Positions 54,173-63,425 of a stretch of DNA of 64,000 nucleotides are shown here, piece by piece. Where the stretch lies: positions 102,953 through 166,952 of the forward strand of contig NZ_CACSJA010000008.1 in the NCBI RefSeq assembly GCF_902706035.1, given 5' to 3'. The position numbers and the translations under genes are program-made. The DNA is from Pantoea sp. 18069. Lineage in GTDB: Bacteria > Pseudomonadota > Gammaproteobacteria > Burkholderiales > Burkholderiaceae_C. Position 1 is the stretch's first letter; every line of letters begins with the position of its first letter. The notes beneath the pieces are model-generated. The model saw only the letters and a program-made list of their open reading frames with translations. It had not been told where the DNA came from and did not search any database.

Positions 54173-54538
54173 TCAGCGTGAGGTAATCCAGTCGAGCCGA
54201 AAGCTGCTTCGCCAACGTTTAGTCGCTGGGTCTTGAGACTCTCCCAGCCACAAAGTGATGTGCGCGTGCAACTCGATCGCATCACGCAGCACCTCAACGA
54301 TGCGACGGGTGATAAGCGGGTCATCGCCATAGGCATCGACCTGCAATGTGAAGCTGTCGGCATCAGGGCGACCCGCCAGGTAGTTCTCAGGCGAGCCACC
54401 CACAACTTGCCAGACGGCATAAGGCAGCGGGCTGTTTTGCGGCGCCATGCCAAACAGATAGAAGCGCACCGGGCCAGCACCGAGCACAGCACGAACTGCA
54501 GCGTCGACAGCGACGACCTCGAAGATGGGGGCTGTCAT
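54173..54538 (-). CDS. tail terminator/completion protein (DUF3168-like)
   Basis: The 121-residue protein has the fold pattern of DUF3168-type tail terminators: IFEVVAVDAAVRAVLG, LPYAVWQVVGGSPENYLAGR, SFTLQVDAYGD and LDWITSR at the end. It caps the tail tube and joins the head. It overlaps the HK97-gp10-like gene by 4 bp. A rival frame at 54121-54492 in the same DNA is a shadow. Confidence 0.82.
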   Translation of the reverse strand: MTAPIFEVVAVDAAVRAVLGAGPVRFYLFGMAPQNSPLPYAVWQVVGGSPENYLAGRPDADSFTLQVDAYGDDPLITRRIVEVLRDAIELHAHITLWLGESQDPATKRWRSSFRLDWITSR

Positions 54539-54984
54539 AGCTTGTCCAGCCTTTTCCGCATTTCAGCGGCCACCGCGTCCGTAGCCAATTCGACGTTGGC
54601 TTCGAGCGCGGGCAGCATGAAAGGCTCGGCAGCCATCTTTTCGGTGCCCCACTCTTTCAAAAGCCAATGAGGGGTAGGCCCCTTGTCGCCTTCATCCGGG
54701 TTGCCTTTGGGAATAGGCCCTTTGGGAGTGGCGACGCCGACGCGGTAAGCCACATCGCCAGTAGATCGATAGAGCTTGCTCGCAAAGCGCGCCTGGATAT
54801 TGCTGGCGATCTTGCGCCCCGTTCCCGGGTCATCAATGCCCATGGCGTTGGCTTTCGCCGCGCGCACCACCACCATGGAGCCCTTGCGCATGGAGCCCAT
54901 CACCACCTTCTTGCGCATGTTGTTGGGCAACTGCTTGAGTTTGCCGATGGCCTGATCCAGGCCCTTGAGATCGAATTCCTTCAT
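54535..54984 (-). CDS. HK97 gp10-like head-tail connector
   Basis: About 149 residues from MKEFDLKGLDQAIGKLKQLPN. The segment MRKGSMVVVRAAKANAMG and the tail MAAEPFMLPALEANVELA fit the HK97-gp10/head-tail connector family. It lies between the head closure and tail terminator genes, the standard order. It overlaps both neighbours by 4 bp. Confidence 0.85.
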   Translation of the reverse strand: MKEFDLKGLDQAIGKLKQLPNNMRKKVVMGSMRKGSMVVVRAAKANAMGIDDPGTGRKIASNIQARFASKLYRSTGDVAYRVGVATPKGPIPKGNPDEGDKGPTPHWLLKEWGTEKMAAEPFMLPALEANVELATDAVAAEMRKRLDKL

Positions 54985-55307
54985 TGGCTCAGCTCCTCGC
55001 AAGGCAAGGTCAAAAAATCGCGGCCGCTGACTTTGTCGGGCAGCGCGCCCAGAATCCGATAGACCGCCGCGCCATGCAGCACTCGCATGCCCGGCTGAAC
55101 ACCTTGAAGGAATCGAATGGTTACTCGGTGGCCGACCGCAGACTGAGAGGCATGCGCGGCGATAAAGTCGCGCACGCTCAGCGGCTCCACGCTCGCCCAG
55201 ATCCGGGCAAAATCCACCCAGTGGTCGAGCATGGCACCGGTTTGCGGATCCTGCGTCGGAACGTTGCGCTGCAGCGTGACGAAGTGGCGAAGTTGGCCCG
55301 CACGCAT
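54981..55307 (-). CDS. head-tail adaptor (head closure)
   Basis: A 108-residue protein: MRAGQLRHFVTLQRNV is the common start of phage head-tail joining proteins, followed by VDFARIWASVEPLSVRDF and VQPGMRVLHGAAVYRILG. It closes the portal after packaging. The start is set at 55307; a frame to 55421 overlaps the gene upstream. Confidence 0.85.
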   Translation of the reverse strand: MRAGQLRHFVTLQRNVPTQDPQTGAMLDHWVDFARIWASVEPLSVRDFIAAHASQSAVGHRVTIRFLQGVQPGMRVLHGAAVYRILGALPDKVSGRDFLTLPCEELSQ

Positions 55308-55308
55308 T

Positions 55309-55647
55309 TCACACCCCCAAACCGATGCGATAGGGCTGTAAAAGCGAGTGCGCGCCCATAGGAAGCTCCTGGGCCGATACGCCGATCGCACTGTTTTCGC
55401 GGTTGGCATACAGATGGCCAAGGATCAAAAGCACGGCCGCCTGCACGGCCCCGTTGATCACAATGGGCATTGCCTCGGGCGGCTCTGCAGCTGCCTCCAG
55501 CTCAGCTTGGGTTGCGTAAACGTTGCGATTGAGGAACTCGGCGGCCGTGGCCTCAGCTGCAGAGAGGTAGATCGCGATCAGGCTGTTCTCGCTATCACCT
55601 GCCACGCGCAGATGCAGACGCGCCTGCTCCAGTGTCACGATGGTCAT
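55309..55647 (-). CDS. head-tail connector (gp6-like)
   Basis: About 112 residues from MTIVTLEQARLHLRV. The family pattern is LEQARLHLRVAGDSENSLIAIYLSAAEATAAEFLNR followed by a second helical part (NGAVQAAVLLILGHLY). It forms the first connector ring below the portal. Confidence 0.87.
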   Translation of the reverse strand: MTIVTLEQARLHLRVAGDSENSLIAIYLSAAEATAAEFLNRNVYATQAELEAAAEPPEAMPIVINGAVQAAVLLILGHLYANRENSAIGVSAQELPMGAHSLLQPYRIGLGV

Positions 55648-55654
55648 ACTTACC

Positions 55655-55876
55655 TCACTCCAGCTTAGGGCTGGGCTTGCGGCCTCGGCGCGGCGCATTC
55701 TCCACAGCAAATTCAGATGCCAGAGCTGCGGCCTGGCCATCGGGTGCCACAGCCACAAGGCCAAGCGCCAAGAACTGCGTTACCCGGCTGTCCGGGATGT
55801 CGAACTGCTCCGAATTCCAAGGGTTCTTGATCTCCCCCTCGAATTCGAATGACTTCAGTGCTTTGACTTTTGCCAT
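55655..55876 (-). CDS. small head-region protein
   Basis: A 73-residue protein between capsid and connector genes: KALKSFEFEGEIKNPWNSEQFDIPDSRVTQFLALG, with a basic tail GRKPSPK. Similar small ORFs occur at this place in HK97-like phages, possibly decoration or linker proteins. No catalytic motif. Family not certain. Confidence 0.65.
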   Translation of the reverse strand: MAKVKALKSFEFEGEIKNPWNSEQFDIPDSRVTQFLALGLVAVAPDGQAAALASEFAVENAPRRGRKPSPKLE

Positions 55877-55911
55877 TTGGAATAGAGGGCGGTTACCCGC
55901 CCCCGCCTTGT

Positions 55912-57102
55912 TTAGTCGCCGATGGCGACCAGTTGGCCTGTAACGAAGGCTTCGGGGCGGTACACCGCCAGCGCCAGGCGCTCTTCTGCGCGAATGGTGA
56001 CCATGTTGTTCTCGAAGTCCTTGTCGTTCTCCGTGGAGATCAGGATTTCAACCGCCATGCGGTCGAATATCTGCGCTCCCAGCGAGAACGCGCCGGTCAG
56101 GAACGTGTTCTGCACGATGGCAGTGGTCTCCACCACAGGCAGGTTCCACAGTCGCGCCGGGGTGCCATCCTGGGGGCGGCCGACCAGGTAACGGCCCTGG
56201 CTGTCCTTTGTCAACTCGATAGCTGCCCAGTCGGTAGGGTGGAGCACCACACCGGAAGCCGGAAACTCAGCCAGGATCGCCTGCAGGATGGCCAGGCGGA
56301 TGCGGTCAATGCGCTGCTCGCCAGTGACAGTGATGCCGGCGGGCGCCGCGTAGGCCGACGCCTGGGGGACCAGCCCCTTCAGGTTGGCGCCGGTGCCGTT
56401 GCCGTAGAGCAACTGGTTTTCTTCGGCCAGCTTGATGCCGTACTCGGCGCGGGCATTGATGTAGCTGCGCAGGGCCGGAGCGTCGTCCAGGATCTGGCGC
56501 GAGGCCTTGAACAGGTGGGCCAGCACGCGCACTGGCGCATTCTCCAGAGCAACGGTGATGTCCGAATAGGGCTTAGCAGCGCCTTCGGCCACAGGCGCGG
56601 CGGTGTTGGTGAAGCCAGATTCGCGCACGTACTCGACGTTGTTGCTGGCAGTTTGGCCGGGGGCAATCAGGTCACGGATGGTCAGGCGCTTCTCGGGAGG
56701 AGTGACAATGCCGTACTGGCGATCGGTCACGACCAAGCTGCCAGCGGAGGCCGTGGTGATGGCTTGGCGCGGCACTTCGATGCGACGCGAGCCACGGAAG
56801 GAGCTGTTCACGCCTTCCATCTGGGAGCTGTTCACGACCAGATCGCCAGCGGTCTGCGGGGCGTCCTTGCCGCCGTTATCGGGGCGGGCCATGGCCTGCT
56901 GCAGTTCCCGCATGTGCGCGTTCAGTGCGTTGAACTGTGGCAGGAGTGCGTCGACGGCTTGCTTGGTTTCCGCGCTGGATGCGCCCAGACTCTGGATCTC
57001 ACGCTCCGTCTTCTCTGCGTACTGCTTCAGCTGATCGCCGGTCTGCTTCAGGTCGGCCTGGACTTGCTGGTAGGCCTGTTCTACATTCATGGGAGTCGGC
57101 AT
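55912..57102 (-). CDS. HK97-like major capsid protein
   Basis: About 396 residues. Start chosen at MPTPMNVEQAY (57102); a frame to 57123 is possible. The N-terminal ~90 residues are a coiled-coil delta domain (QADLKQTGDQLKQYAEK), removed by the protease after assembly. The HK97 core follows with LTIRDLIAPGQTASN, FKASRQILDDAPALRSYI and LLYGNGTGANLKGL, and the end AVYRPEAFVTGQL. It forms the icosahedral shell. A terminator-like hairpin lies just upstream. Confidence 0.93.
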   Translation of the reverse strand: MPTPMNVEQAYQQVQADLKQTGDQLKQYAEKTEREIQSLGASSAETKQAVDALLPQFNALNAHMRELQQAMARPDNGGKDAPQTAGDLVVNSSQMEGVNSSFRGSRRIEVPRQAITTASAGSLVVTDRQYGIVTPPEKRLTIRDLIAPGQTASNNVEYVRESGFTNTAAPVAEGAAKPYSDITVALENAPVRVLAHLFKASRQILDDAPALRSYINARAEYGIKLAEENQLLYGNGTGANLKGLVPQASAYAAPAGITVTGEQRIDRIRLAILQAILAEFPASGVVLHPTDWAAIELTKDSQGRYLVGRPQDGTPARLWNLPVVETTAIVQNTFLTGAFSLGAQIFDRMAVEILISTENDKDFENNMVTIRAEERLALAVYRPEAFVTGQLVAIGD

Positions 57103-57130
57103 TTGGATGGTCTTTCTGCCCAATAGGCAT

Positions 57131-57153
57131 AAAAAAACCGCCTCAGTGGGCGG
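57131..57153 (-). terminator. terminator-like hairpin between protease and capsid genes
   Basis: Minus strand: CCGCC-CACTGA-GGCGG followed by seven Ts, in the 75-bp gap before the capsid start. Confidence 0.82.
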
Positions 57154-57177
57154 CTGGCTTTCGGAAGGGATGCCCCG

Positions 57178-58053
57178 TCAGACCTTTAGCAGGCCCGACA
57201 ACGACACAGGTGGCGCCACCATCAGCGGCGCCGGCTGGGCAGCGTCAGGCTTGCCCTTTCCGACAGCGTCATGCGTATCGGCACCAGCAGCGTCTGGCTT
57301 GCTGGCCTTGATTTGTTGGAACAGATGGCGGCGCTGGCTGCGTGGCACGCCCTGGCGGGCCATCAGTACGTCGATCTGACGCACTGCGTTTTGAGCGCCC
57401 TGGTCTTCGGTCTCGCGGATTTTTGACGGCTCCAGGATGGCATCAGCCCAGCCAGTCTCGACAGCGGCGGCGCCCCCTATCCATGTCTCCTTGTCCAGAA
57501 GCGCGGCCGCCTTTGCTTTGTCCAGGCCAGTACGCTCGGCATACAGATCAGCAGCCGCCGCATCGAAAGGCTCCAGCCAGTCTGCCGCCTCTCGCAGTTC
57601 GTGACGGTTGCCAATGACCACGACCCAGGAGTTATGCACCATCAACCAACCGGCGCGCGCGATCAGGATCTCATCACCCGCCATAGCGATAATGGAAGCG
57701 ACAGAGGCCGCAATGCCCAGGATGCGCACTGTCACCTTGCCGCGGTGCATGCGCAGCAGGCTGTAGATGGCATTGCCCTCGAACATCGACCCGCCAGGAG
57801 AGTTGATGTTGACGATCACGTCTCGGTCACGCCCAATGGACCGCAGTGCGGCCTCAATGCGCCGGGCCGATGTGCCCTCGCCGGTCCAGGCGTCGTAACC
57901 GATGGGATCGAGGATGTTGATGACGTTATCACCTTCATCCTCATCCATGGCCAAGGCCGGGTTCCACTTCGACAGCGCTTGAGGCGACAGGTCGAACTCA
58001 ATGCCGGTCTGGCCCCTCATTTGCGGCAGCTCGGGCAGTTTTTTCAGGCTCAT
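57178..58053 (-). CDS. ClpP-like prohead protease
   Basis: This 291-residue serine protease is of the ClpP/S49 type: VIVNINSPGGSMFEGNAIYSLLR, GIAASVASIIAMAGDE with the catalytic Ser, and MVHNSWVVVIGNRHEL with the His. The C-terminal ~60 residues are Ala/Pro-rich. It cleaves the capsid delta domain and scaffold during maturation. It overlaps the portal gene by 4 bp. Confidence 0.92.
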   Translation of the reverse strand: MSLKKLPELPQMRGQTGIEFDLSPQALSKWNPALAMDEDEGDNVINILDPIGYDAWTGEGTSARRIEAALRSIGRDRDVIVNINSPGGSMFEGNAIYSLLRMHRGKVTVRILGIAASVASIIAMAGDEILIARAGWLMVHNSWVVVIGNRHELREAADWLEPFDAAAADLYAERTGLDKAKAAALLDKETWIGGAAAVETGWADAILEPSKIRETEDQGAQNAVRQIDVLMARQGVPRSQRRHLFQQIKASKPDAAGADTHDAVGKGKPDAAQPAPLMVAPPVSLSGLLKV

Positions 58054-59306
58054 GTTTGTTTCCCTCCGTCCTTACCAAGGTTCTGGAGCGTCGTCAGGTT
58101 AGTCTGAACGGTCAGCGCATCGCCACCATCCATCGGCGCCATATCTTCCAGAGCGCGAATCTCATTGCGCGTCATCACGCCGTTCTGCGCCAGCGTCGAG
58201 TAGTAGCTGGCACGTCCGGCGCTGTCGGCCCGCAGCAGCCCCTCCAGGTTGAAGCGGGCGTAAAAAAACCGCCTCTCGGGCGGTTCAAGCAGGTGCTTGT
58301 AGATCGCTTCCTCTATCCTCTTCAGAATCGGCCGCAGCGCCAGCGTGAGGAACAGGTCTTTCTGTGCTTCCGTACTCGTTGGCCAGGACGACTGTTTGTC
58401 GCCGTGGCCTATCAGGATCGGCGGGACCCCAAAAAAGCGGCAGACCTCCTCAACGCTGTAGGAACGGGACTCCAGCAACTGCGCATCAGCGGGGTCAACG
58501 CCAATAGGTTCAGCAGTCACGCCCTGCTCCAGCACCGGAGAGCGCCCGGCATTCATCGCGCCCGAAATGGTCTTGAGATATTCGCGAAACTCCTCACGCT
58601 GCTCGGGCTTCAGCACGCGGTCAACCTTGAAAGCGACAGTCTTGTGCAGGCCATTCTGGAACATGCTGTTCGCCGCGTCGTTGGCCGACATGGCCTGGCC
58701 GAAGGTGTTTGCCCCGTACTGGATGGCCGAAAGGCCCATCTGTCCATCCAGGGAAAACCCGGCGATGTGCATCATCTCGCGCCGACTGATCTCCTCGACC
58801 TTTCCGCTACGCGGGGTGTAGGTGTACTTTAGGCTGCCGTCGTTCTGCTGCTGCACCGCAATCCGGTCTGGCGACAGGACGTACAGCGCAGCGATGCGGC
58901 CAGCAACATGGCGCTTGCGCACATAAGCATTGCCGCGCAGCAGGATCGATGCGACCACCGCTTCCCAAAATTGCACCGAAGTGGTGTCAGCGTTCGGGCT
59001 GTGCTTCAGTATCTCGTAGAGCGGCACTTCCACGGCAGGCATAGGCTTTCGCCCATCCTGCCGGTAAAGCGTCAGAGGCAGCGTGGCAATGGTCTGTGAG
59101 ATCAAGCGTACGCACGCCCACACCACCGGAAGTTGCATGGCGGTGTTTGTACTCACGATCTTCCCGGAGCTGTTGCCACCCAGAAAATCAGACCAAAAGC
59201 TGGAGTCTGTCAGGCGTATCGCCTTCCCAGACCAGTTACCCACCGCCGCCTGCACCGCGCTGGGCCGCGTCGCGGCTCGCGCCAGTGTTGCGGACAGCTT
59301 ACCCAT
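58050..59306 (-). CDS. HK97-like portal protein
   Basis: This 418-residue protein has portal signatures: LPVVWACVRLISQTIATLPL near 60-80, FWEAVVASILLRGNAYV, ISRREMMHIAGFS, YSVEEVCRFFGVPPILIG and SSWPTSTEAQKDLFLTL. It forms the dodecameric ring for DNA entry. The coding sequence contains a strong terminator-like stem-loop on the coding strand at 58261-58285. Confidence 0.93.
   Translation of the reverse strand: MGKLSATLARAATRPSAVQAAVGNWSGKAIRLTDSSFWSDFLGGNSSGKIVSTNTAMQLPVVWACVRLISQTIATLPLTLYRQDGRKPMPAVEVPLYEILKHSPNADTTSVQFWEAVVASILLRGNAYVRKRHVAGRIAALYVLSPDRIAVQQQNDGSLKYTYTPRSGKVEEISRREMMHIAGFSLDGQMGLSAIQYGANTFGQAMSANDAANSMFQNGLHKTVAFKVDRVLKPEQREEFREYLKTISGAMNAGRSPVLEQGVTAEPIGVDPADAQLLESRSYSVEEVCRFFGVPPILIGHGDKQSSWPTSTEAQKDLFLTLALRPILKRIEEAIYKHLLEPPERRFFYARFNLEGLLRADSAGRASYYSTLAQNGVMTRNEIRALEDMAPMDGGDALTVQTNLTTLQNLGKDGGKQT
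58261..58285 (-). terminator. terminator-like stem-loop inside the portal gene
   Basis: Minus strand: AACCGCC-CGAGA-GGCGGTT, perfect 7-bp arms, followed by five more Ts. It encodes residues around EPPERRFFYAR. Confidence 0.7.
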
Positions 59307-59463
59307 GCCTCATGCCCTTTCGCAGGAATCCGGCCGCCAGACTGCAAGAGCCCGCACCGGCCAGCAACGCCCAGCCCAAGCCCTGCAAAACGGCCACGCC
59401 GGCAATGAACAGGCCGATCCCGAGGACCGACAGCGCAAGAAAAACAATTGTCGTCTGATCCAT
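59299..59463 (-). CDS. small membrane protein between terminase and portal
   Basis: A 54-residue frame starting MDQTTIVFLALSVLGIGLF; two hydrophobic helices (about 5-24 and 28-46) and a basic end GFLRKGMRHG. Its stop overlaps the portal start. It is too short for usual ORF cut-offs. Short membrane ORFs at this place occur in other HK97-like phages. Function unknown. Confidence 0.6.
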   Translation of the reverse strand: MDQTTIVFLALSVLGIGLFIAGVAVLQGLGWALLAGAGSCSLAAGFLRKGMRHG

Positions 59464-59466
59464 AGG

Positions 59467-61185
59467 TCACACACTCATTGGGTTACGGATGGCATCCATG
59501 AAGTCGCCATCGCCGTCGTCAGTCGAAACAAGCAGGCGGCCGACACCCATGATCAGCGCCACCGCGCCGTCGATCTTGTTGTCGCTGCCCTGCTTGATAG
59601 GCCTCACCACATCGTCATTTCCTGGCAGCGTTTTGCCGATAACGTTCGCAATACACCATGTCATGATTGGGTTGCCGTCATGATGGAAACGCCCAGAGGC
59701 GATTGCTGCCTCGAGCTCCTTCATGGGGTCGCTCATGTTGGTGTAGTTTTGGGTGATGGTGATGGGCGTCAACCCCTCATCGTCGAGCTGGTGCGCCAAG
59801 TTGGTCGCGCCATGCGGATCTAGCGGCGACGACTGCACGGGGTTAAGGTGGTTGGCTTCTTTCGCCTCTTCCAAAATCTCCCGGTAGTCGATCTCCGCAC
59901 CGTAGGTCTGCACAAGCAGTCCCGCGTTCACCCACTTCTGATAGCGCTCGGCCATGCGCCGGTTGTCGTTGTTGGCCACCGTGTCTTCGGGGACCCAGAA
60001 CCGGGGTGCTACGCTGTAATAGTGACGTTTGCCTTCGATGTCCCTCCAGAACAGGCGTGCCATGCTGTTCATATCCAGCTTTCGCGCCAAGTCAAATGCC
60101 AGTACGCATGGCTGGCCCTCGAACCGCTCCAGCGTCAGCGTCGTGTCTTTCAGCGCCTCCCACTGGGCGACGTTGAAAAACCCGGTCTTGGCCGTGACCC
60201 ACACGCCCAGGTGCTTGGTCTTGAAGGTGTTGGTGAAGCGGGCTTGCTGAATAGCTCGCCGCTGCTGACTCTCCAAGTACTCCGGATAGACTGACACACC
60301 GATGTTCGGATTGGCCTTGGCCAGAACTGCTGGGTCCTTCCAGTCGTCGCCCTCATCAATCGTCCACACCCAGCCGAACAGCTCCTCATTTGGCACCGTG
60401 CCCTCAAGCATTTCCAGAACTTCGCGGCGCTTGTCGTAGCACGGCCCCTCGATATTGAAGCCGGCCGTCGTGATCATGAACATCAACGGCTGCTTGCGGG
60501 CACCCATCCCGGTCAGCATCGTGGTGTAGAGCGCATCCGAGTCATGCTCGTGGTACTCGTCCACGATGGAGCACGAAGGACTCGCACCGTCACCAGGATT
60601 GCCGATGAGCGGTTCAAATCTGCTGCCGTCCGCCGGCTTGTTCAAATTCGACGCGTTGACCTCAATGCCTGCGGCCTCGATCAGCATGGGCGACCGCTTG
60701 ACCATCAGGCGCGCAGGCCGGAAAACTTCCCAGGCCTGCTTCTCTGTCGTGGCGCCTGAGTAGACCTCGGCGCCGAATTCATCGTCCAGGCAGAACATCG
60801 CCAGACCGACGCCGGCGGCGATCACCGACTTCCCGTTCTTGCGGTTCACTTCCCAGTAGCTCTCGCGAAAGCGGCGCATCTTGTCGCGCTTGCGCTTCCA
60901 GCCGAAGGTGCAAGCCAAGCCGAACTTCTGCCAAGGCTCGAGCGTCACCAACTGGCGCTTAAATGCCCACTCCCCCTTTGTATGTGGCAGCAGTTCGATC
61001 AAAGCAATCTTGCGCTGGGCCTCCTTGGGGTCAAAGCAGTAGGGCCAGTCGTCATCCTTGGCGCGATCCAAGTCGTCCAGGTGACGCTGGCAGGCCAGGA
61101 CCACGTAGCGGCACGCGGGAATCTTTCCTTTGACCACGTCCTTCGCGAACTTGAGCGCGGCGTCGACAGCGGGATATTTAGCCAT
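59467..61185 (-). CDS. terminase large subunit
   Basis: This 572-residue protein starts at [11 protein letters not shown], overlapping terS by 8 bp. The ATPase domain has Walker [15 protein letters not shown] (near 110-120), Walker [11 protein letters not shown] and the coupling segment [10 protein letters not shown]. The nuclease domain has [20 protein letters not shown] with Asp residues and [11 protein letters not shown] at the end. It is the DNA-packaging motor of the P27/HK97 kind. Confidence 0.95.
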   Translation of the reverse strand: MAKYPAVDAALKFAKDVVKGKIPACRYVVLACQRHLDDLDRAKDDDWPYCFDPKEAQRKIALIELLPHTKGEWAFKRQLVTLEPWQKFGLACTFGWKRKRDKMRRFRESYWEVNRKNGKSVIAAGVGLAMFCLDDEFGAEVYSGATTEKQAWEVFRPARLMVKRSPMLIEAAGIEVNASNLNKPADGSRFEPLIGNPGDGASPSCSIVDEYHEHDSDALYTTMLTGMGARKQPLMFMITTAGFNIEGPCYDKRREVLEMLEGTVPNEELFGWVWTIDEGDDWKDPAVLAKANPNIGVSVYPEYLESQQRRAIQQARFTNTFKTKHLGVWVTAKTGFFNVAQWEALKDTTLTLERFEGQPCVLAFDLARKLDMNSMARLFWRDIEGKRHYYSVAPRFWVPEDTVANNDNRRMAERYQKWVNAGLLVQTYGAEIDYREILEEAKEANHLNPVQSSPLDPHGATNLAHQLDDEGLTPITITQNYTNMSDPMKELEAAIASGRFHHDGNPIMTWCIANVIGKTLPGNDDVVRPIKQGSDNKIDGAVALIMGVGRLLVSTDDGDGDFMDAIRNPMSV

Positions 61186-61657
61186 TGAACAATGCGGCAA
61201 ACGGATTGCCGCTCCCTTCTGGCTTCTTGCCGATAATCCGCTGGCGACTGGATGGATCTAGCCCTAGCATCCCGCCGTAGGTGGCCATCATCGCGGTCGC
61301 TTCCTTGAGCGCCGTGACCGCAGGATTCTTGATGACCCCGCCCATTGCGCCGGTCACGGTCACGCCGTTTTCTTTGACATCGACCTGGGCCATTCGAAAC
61401 TGGTCATAGGCATTGCAGTAGACCTCGAGGTTCTGCACATCGGTCGCCTCAAGCACGCGCTCCCTGCACAGCAGCGGCGCCAGCGTCTCCCACAAGGAAC
61501 GCCCGGCATCACCCATCCAAAACGGACAGTTAATATTTCGAACCAGGCCGAAGTCCGGCTCGACCTTATTCAGCGCCCGCTTGCCCGGGTTGCCGGCCAA
61601 CTCTTTCTTGCCCGTGGGTTTCGGGCGGCGGCCAGAGCGCCCAGCAATACCTGCCAT
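61178..61657 (-). CDS. terminase small subunit (P27-like)
   Basis: The 159-residue protein starts [28 protein letters not shown], the classic start of P27-family TerS, followed by an HTH-like region near 60-90 ([19 protein letters not shown]) and a central oligomerisation helix. It recognises the packaging start on phage DNA. The ~220 bp upstream (61660-61880) are non-coding and T-rich and could hold cos/pac sequences. Confidence 0.92.
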   Translation of the reverse strand: MAGIAGRSGRRPKPTGKKELAGNPGKRALNKVEPDFGLVRNINCPFWMGDAGRSLWETLAPLLCRERVLEATDVQNLEVYCNAYDQFRMAQVDVKENGVTVTGAMGGVIKNPAVTALKEATAMMATYGGMLGLDPSSRQRIIGKKPEGSGNPFAALFNG

Positions 61658-61878
61658 CGGGCCTCCGGTTTAAATTTCATTTTTCGCGGGTGCAAAAATT
61701 CACTTAGGGGCGCGGCTGTTTCATGGAGCCTTTTCAGACTTTTTACCCACCCCCCGCCCGTGCGCCGATTTTTTTGCCTAGAGGCATTGCCGTATCAGCT
61801 TTTTTTCGGCCATGGTTGTGCCCTATTTCGGCGTCGCTGGCAAATAAGCTAAGGACAAAAACAAGACCGCCAGGCCGG

Positions 61879-62079
61879 TCACGGGCGCGACGCCTTCACT
61901 ACACACATAGGGCTCATCCCCATGTCCGCCTCGATGGCGCACTTCACTGCAATGGGATCAGCACCACCTCTAATTGCCTCAGCCATGAGGGCGTGACGAT
62001 TCATGGTGCAAGCCACTGGCGACATCACCGCAGCAGCCAGAACCAGGAACCCGACGACGGTCACGATTGCATCCTTCAT
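61879..62079 (-). CDS. small phage lipoprotein-like protein
   Basis: A 66-residue protein with an N-terminal hydrophobic segment ending PVACT, possibly a lipobox, then MAEAIRGGADPIAVKCAIEADMG. Proteins with an I-x-x-GADPI-x-x-KCAI core are common in Burkholderiales prophages near lysis or packaging genes. Function unknown. It overlaps the HNH gene by 4 bp. Confidence 0.6.
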   Translation of the reverse strand: MKDAIVTVVGFLVLAAAVMSPVACTMNRHALMAEAIRGGADPIAVKCAIEADMGMSPMCVVKASRP

Positions 62080-62432
62080 CGCCTTGACTCCTCTCGCTGC
62101 TTGTCACTGCTGTGGCAGGTCTGGCATAGGGACTGGAATGGCCCAGCCCAGAACATTTCGGGGTCACCGCGATGAGGCGTGATGTGATCGCACACCGTGG
62201 CCGCCGTCACCCTGCCCGCCTTCGCGCAGTACGCGCACAAGGGCTCGGCGGTGAGCTGCCGCTTGCGCAGGATGCGCCACTTGGTGGTGGTGTACCAGGC
62301 GCTGAACTGACCCGCACTACCGCGCTTGGCCTGCTGGGCCTGCTCCTGGTGCTGGTCGCAGTAGCCATTGGCATTGCGGTGGATGGCCTTGCAGCCGCGG
62401 TGCCGGCATGGCCTGCTAGGACGCTGGGGCAT
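62076..62432 (-). CDS. HNH endonuclease
   Basis: This 118-residue protein starts at MPQRPSRPCRHRGC and has a zinc-binding HNH nuclease core: CAYCAKAG, VCDHITPHRGDPEMFW with the first His, and LCQTCHSSDK. HNH enzymes next to terS in HK97-like phages assist the terminase at cos. A first upstream Met (62459) adds a few residues before the zinc cysteines; the start at 62432 is preferred. Confidence 0.88.
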   Translation of the reverse strand: MPQRPSRPCRHRGCKAIHRNANGYCDQHQEQAQQAKRGSAGQFSAWYTTTKWRILRKRQLTAEPLCAYCAKAGRVTAATVCDHITPHRGDPEMFWAGPFQSLCQTCHSSDKQREESRR

Positions 62433-62439
62433 GAACCCC

Positions 62440-62774
62440 TCACATCCAGCTCTTGGCAACCCAGCCAGCGAGCAGAACTAGACCGGCAAGAACAGGCGGC
62501 AAGATGAATGCCTTGGCAACTGCGCCAGCGAAGCCGTCCTCGCTCCTGGGCTGCGCCTGGTATCCGTGCGCCGCCCGCAGCACCAGCGCCAGCCCGTATG
62601 CCTGCAGCAGGGTCAGCGCCGGCAGTGCAAACATCGGCACCATAAACCAGACCCACAGGAGAGAGAGCGTCAAGCCGGACCAGTAGCCCCCCCCCACACG
62701 ATGGAGAGCGGGATTGCGGCCACGCTACCAAGCAGGGCTGCAGCAAAAACGCCTGGAGTCATCGAAGTCTTCAT
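62440..62774 (-). pseudogene. membrane protein split by a poly-G tract
   Basis: An upstream frame starts MKTSMTPGVFAAALLGSV and reaches a run of nine Gs (62687-62695). The downstream frame continues GYWSGLTLSLLWVWFMVPMFALPA to WVAKSWM. The two join into one smooth membrane protein (about 111 residues) if the run were ten Gs. So the gene is split by a 1-bp slip, either a true mutation, a phase-variable tract or a sequencing error. A GTG at 62697 could still start the 85-residue part. Confidence 0.55.
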
Positions 62775-62869
62775 GGAAAGTTTCTTTCTGGAATAGGTGC
62801 CACCGCTGCGGGCAAGGCGTCCCTGGCGAGTGAGGCGTGGTGGATGCGCCCGAGCGGTGGCGAAATGGG

Positions 62870-63034
62870 TTAGAGGGATTGGCGAGCCTTGCGCTCGACC
62901 TCTGCCTTGCGGTCAAGAGCGGCGCGACGCAGAGAGGCCGGCATGGGGGAGGCAAGCCCACGCACCCATGCAACGAAGCGATCCCATAACGTGCAGCGGG
63001 CACGCTTGGCGCGTTGGAAATCGAACTCGGTCAT
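62870..63034 (-). CDS. small basic phage protein
   Basis: The 54-residue frame MTEFDFQRAKRARCTLWDRF to AEVERKARQSL is basic and helical. It lies 13 bp after the Gp49-like gene in the same operon, so I count it as a gene. No family recognised. A longer frame in the same phase lies in the upstream gene and is a shadow. Confidence 0.5.
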   Translation of the reverse strand: MTEFDFQRAKRARCTLWDRFVAWVRGLASPMPASLRRAALDRKAEVERKARQSL

Positions 63035-63047
63035 AGGCGCGAACGGC

Positions 63048-63413
63048 TCAGGCGCCAGCCAGCTTGGTGCGCAGCTCATAGCCCATGAGCGGCCAGATCT
63101 TCTGCACGGCGTTGGCGCGCGCGATCTTGCGACCGATATCGGCGTCGAAGTTCTCGGGGCTGGCGCAGGCGCTTTCGCCGGTGACGGTGAAGCCATTGCC
63201 TAAGGTCAGCACGCAGAAGGTCAGCAAGTGCAGCGGCCCATCGGCTTCGATCTCGTAGTCGAAGCCATGCTTCTTGTGGGAATGGCCGTGCCGGCCTTCC
63301 GCAGCAGTGAAGTAAGTCTCGTCAGCGATGTTCGCTTCGATATCGTCAGGCGTCACGCGCGCGGCGGTCTTGCCCTTGGCTTGAATCTCTTGCTCGATTG
63401 CTTGGTCGCTCAT
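63048..63413 (-). CDS. Gp49-family phage protein
   Basis: About 121 residues from MSDQAIEQEIQAKG. The core TPDDIEANIADETYFTAAEG and LLTFCVLTLGNGFTVTGESACASPENFD, then IGRKIARANAVQKIWPLMGYELR, is the Gp49 family as I recall it. It is conserved in Burkholderiales phages; its role is unknown, possibly at DNA metabolism or late switch. Confidence 0.85.
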   Translation of the reverse strand: MSDQAIEQEIQAKGKTAARVTPDDIEANIADETYFTAAEGRHGHSHKKHGFDYEIEADGPLHLLTFCVLTLGNGFTVTGESACASPENFDADIGRKIARANAVQKIWPLMGYELRTKLAGA

Positions 63414-63425
63414 GAAAGCTCCTGA

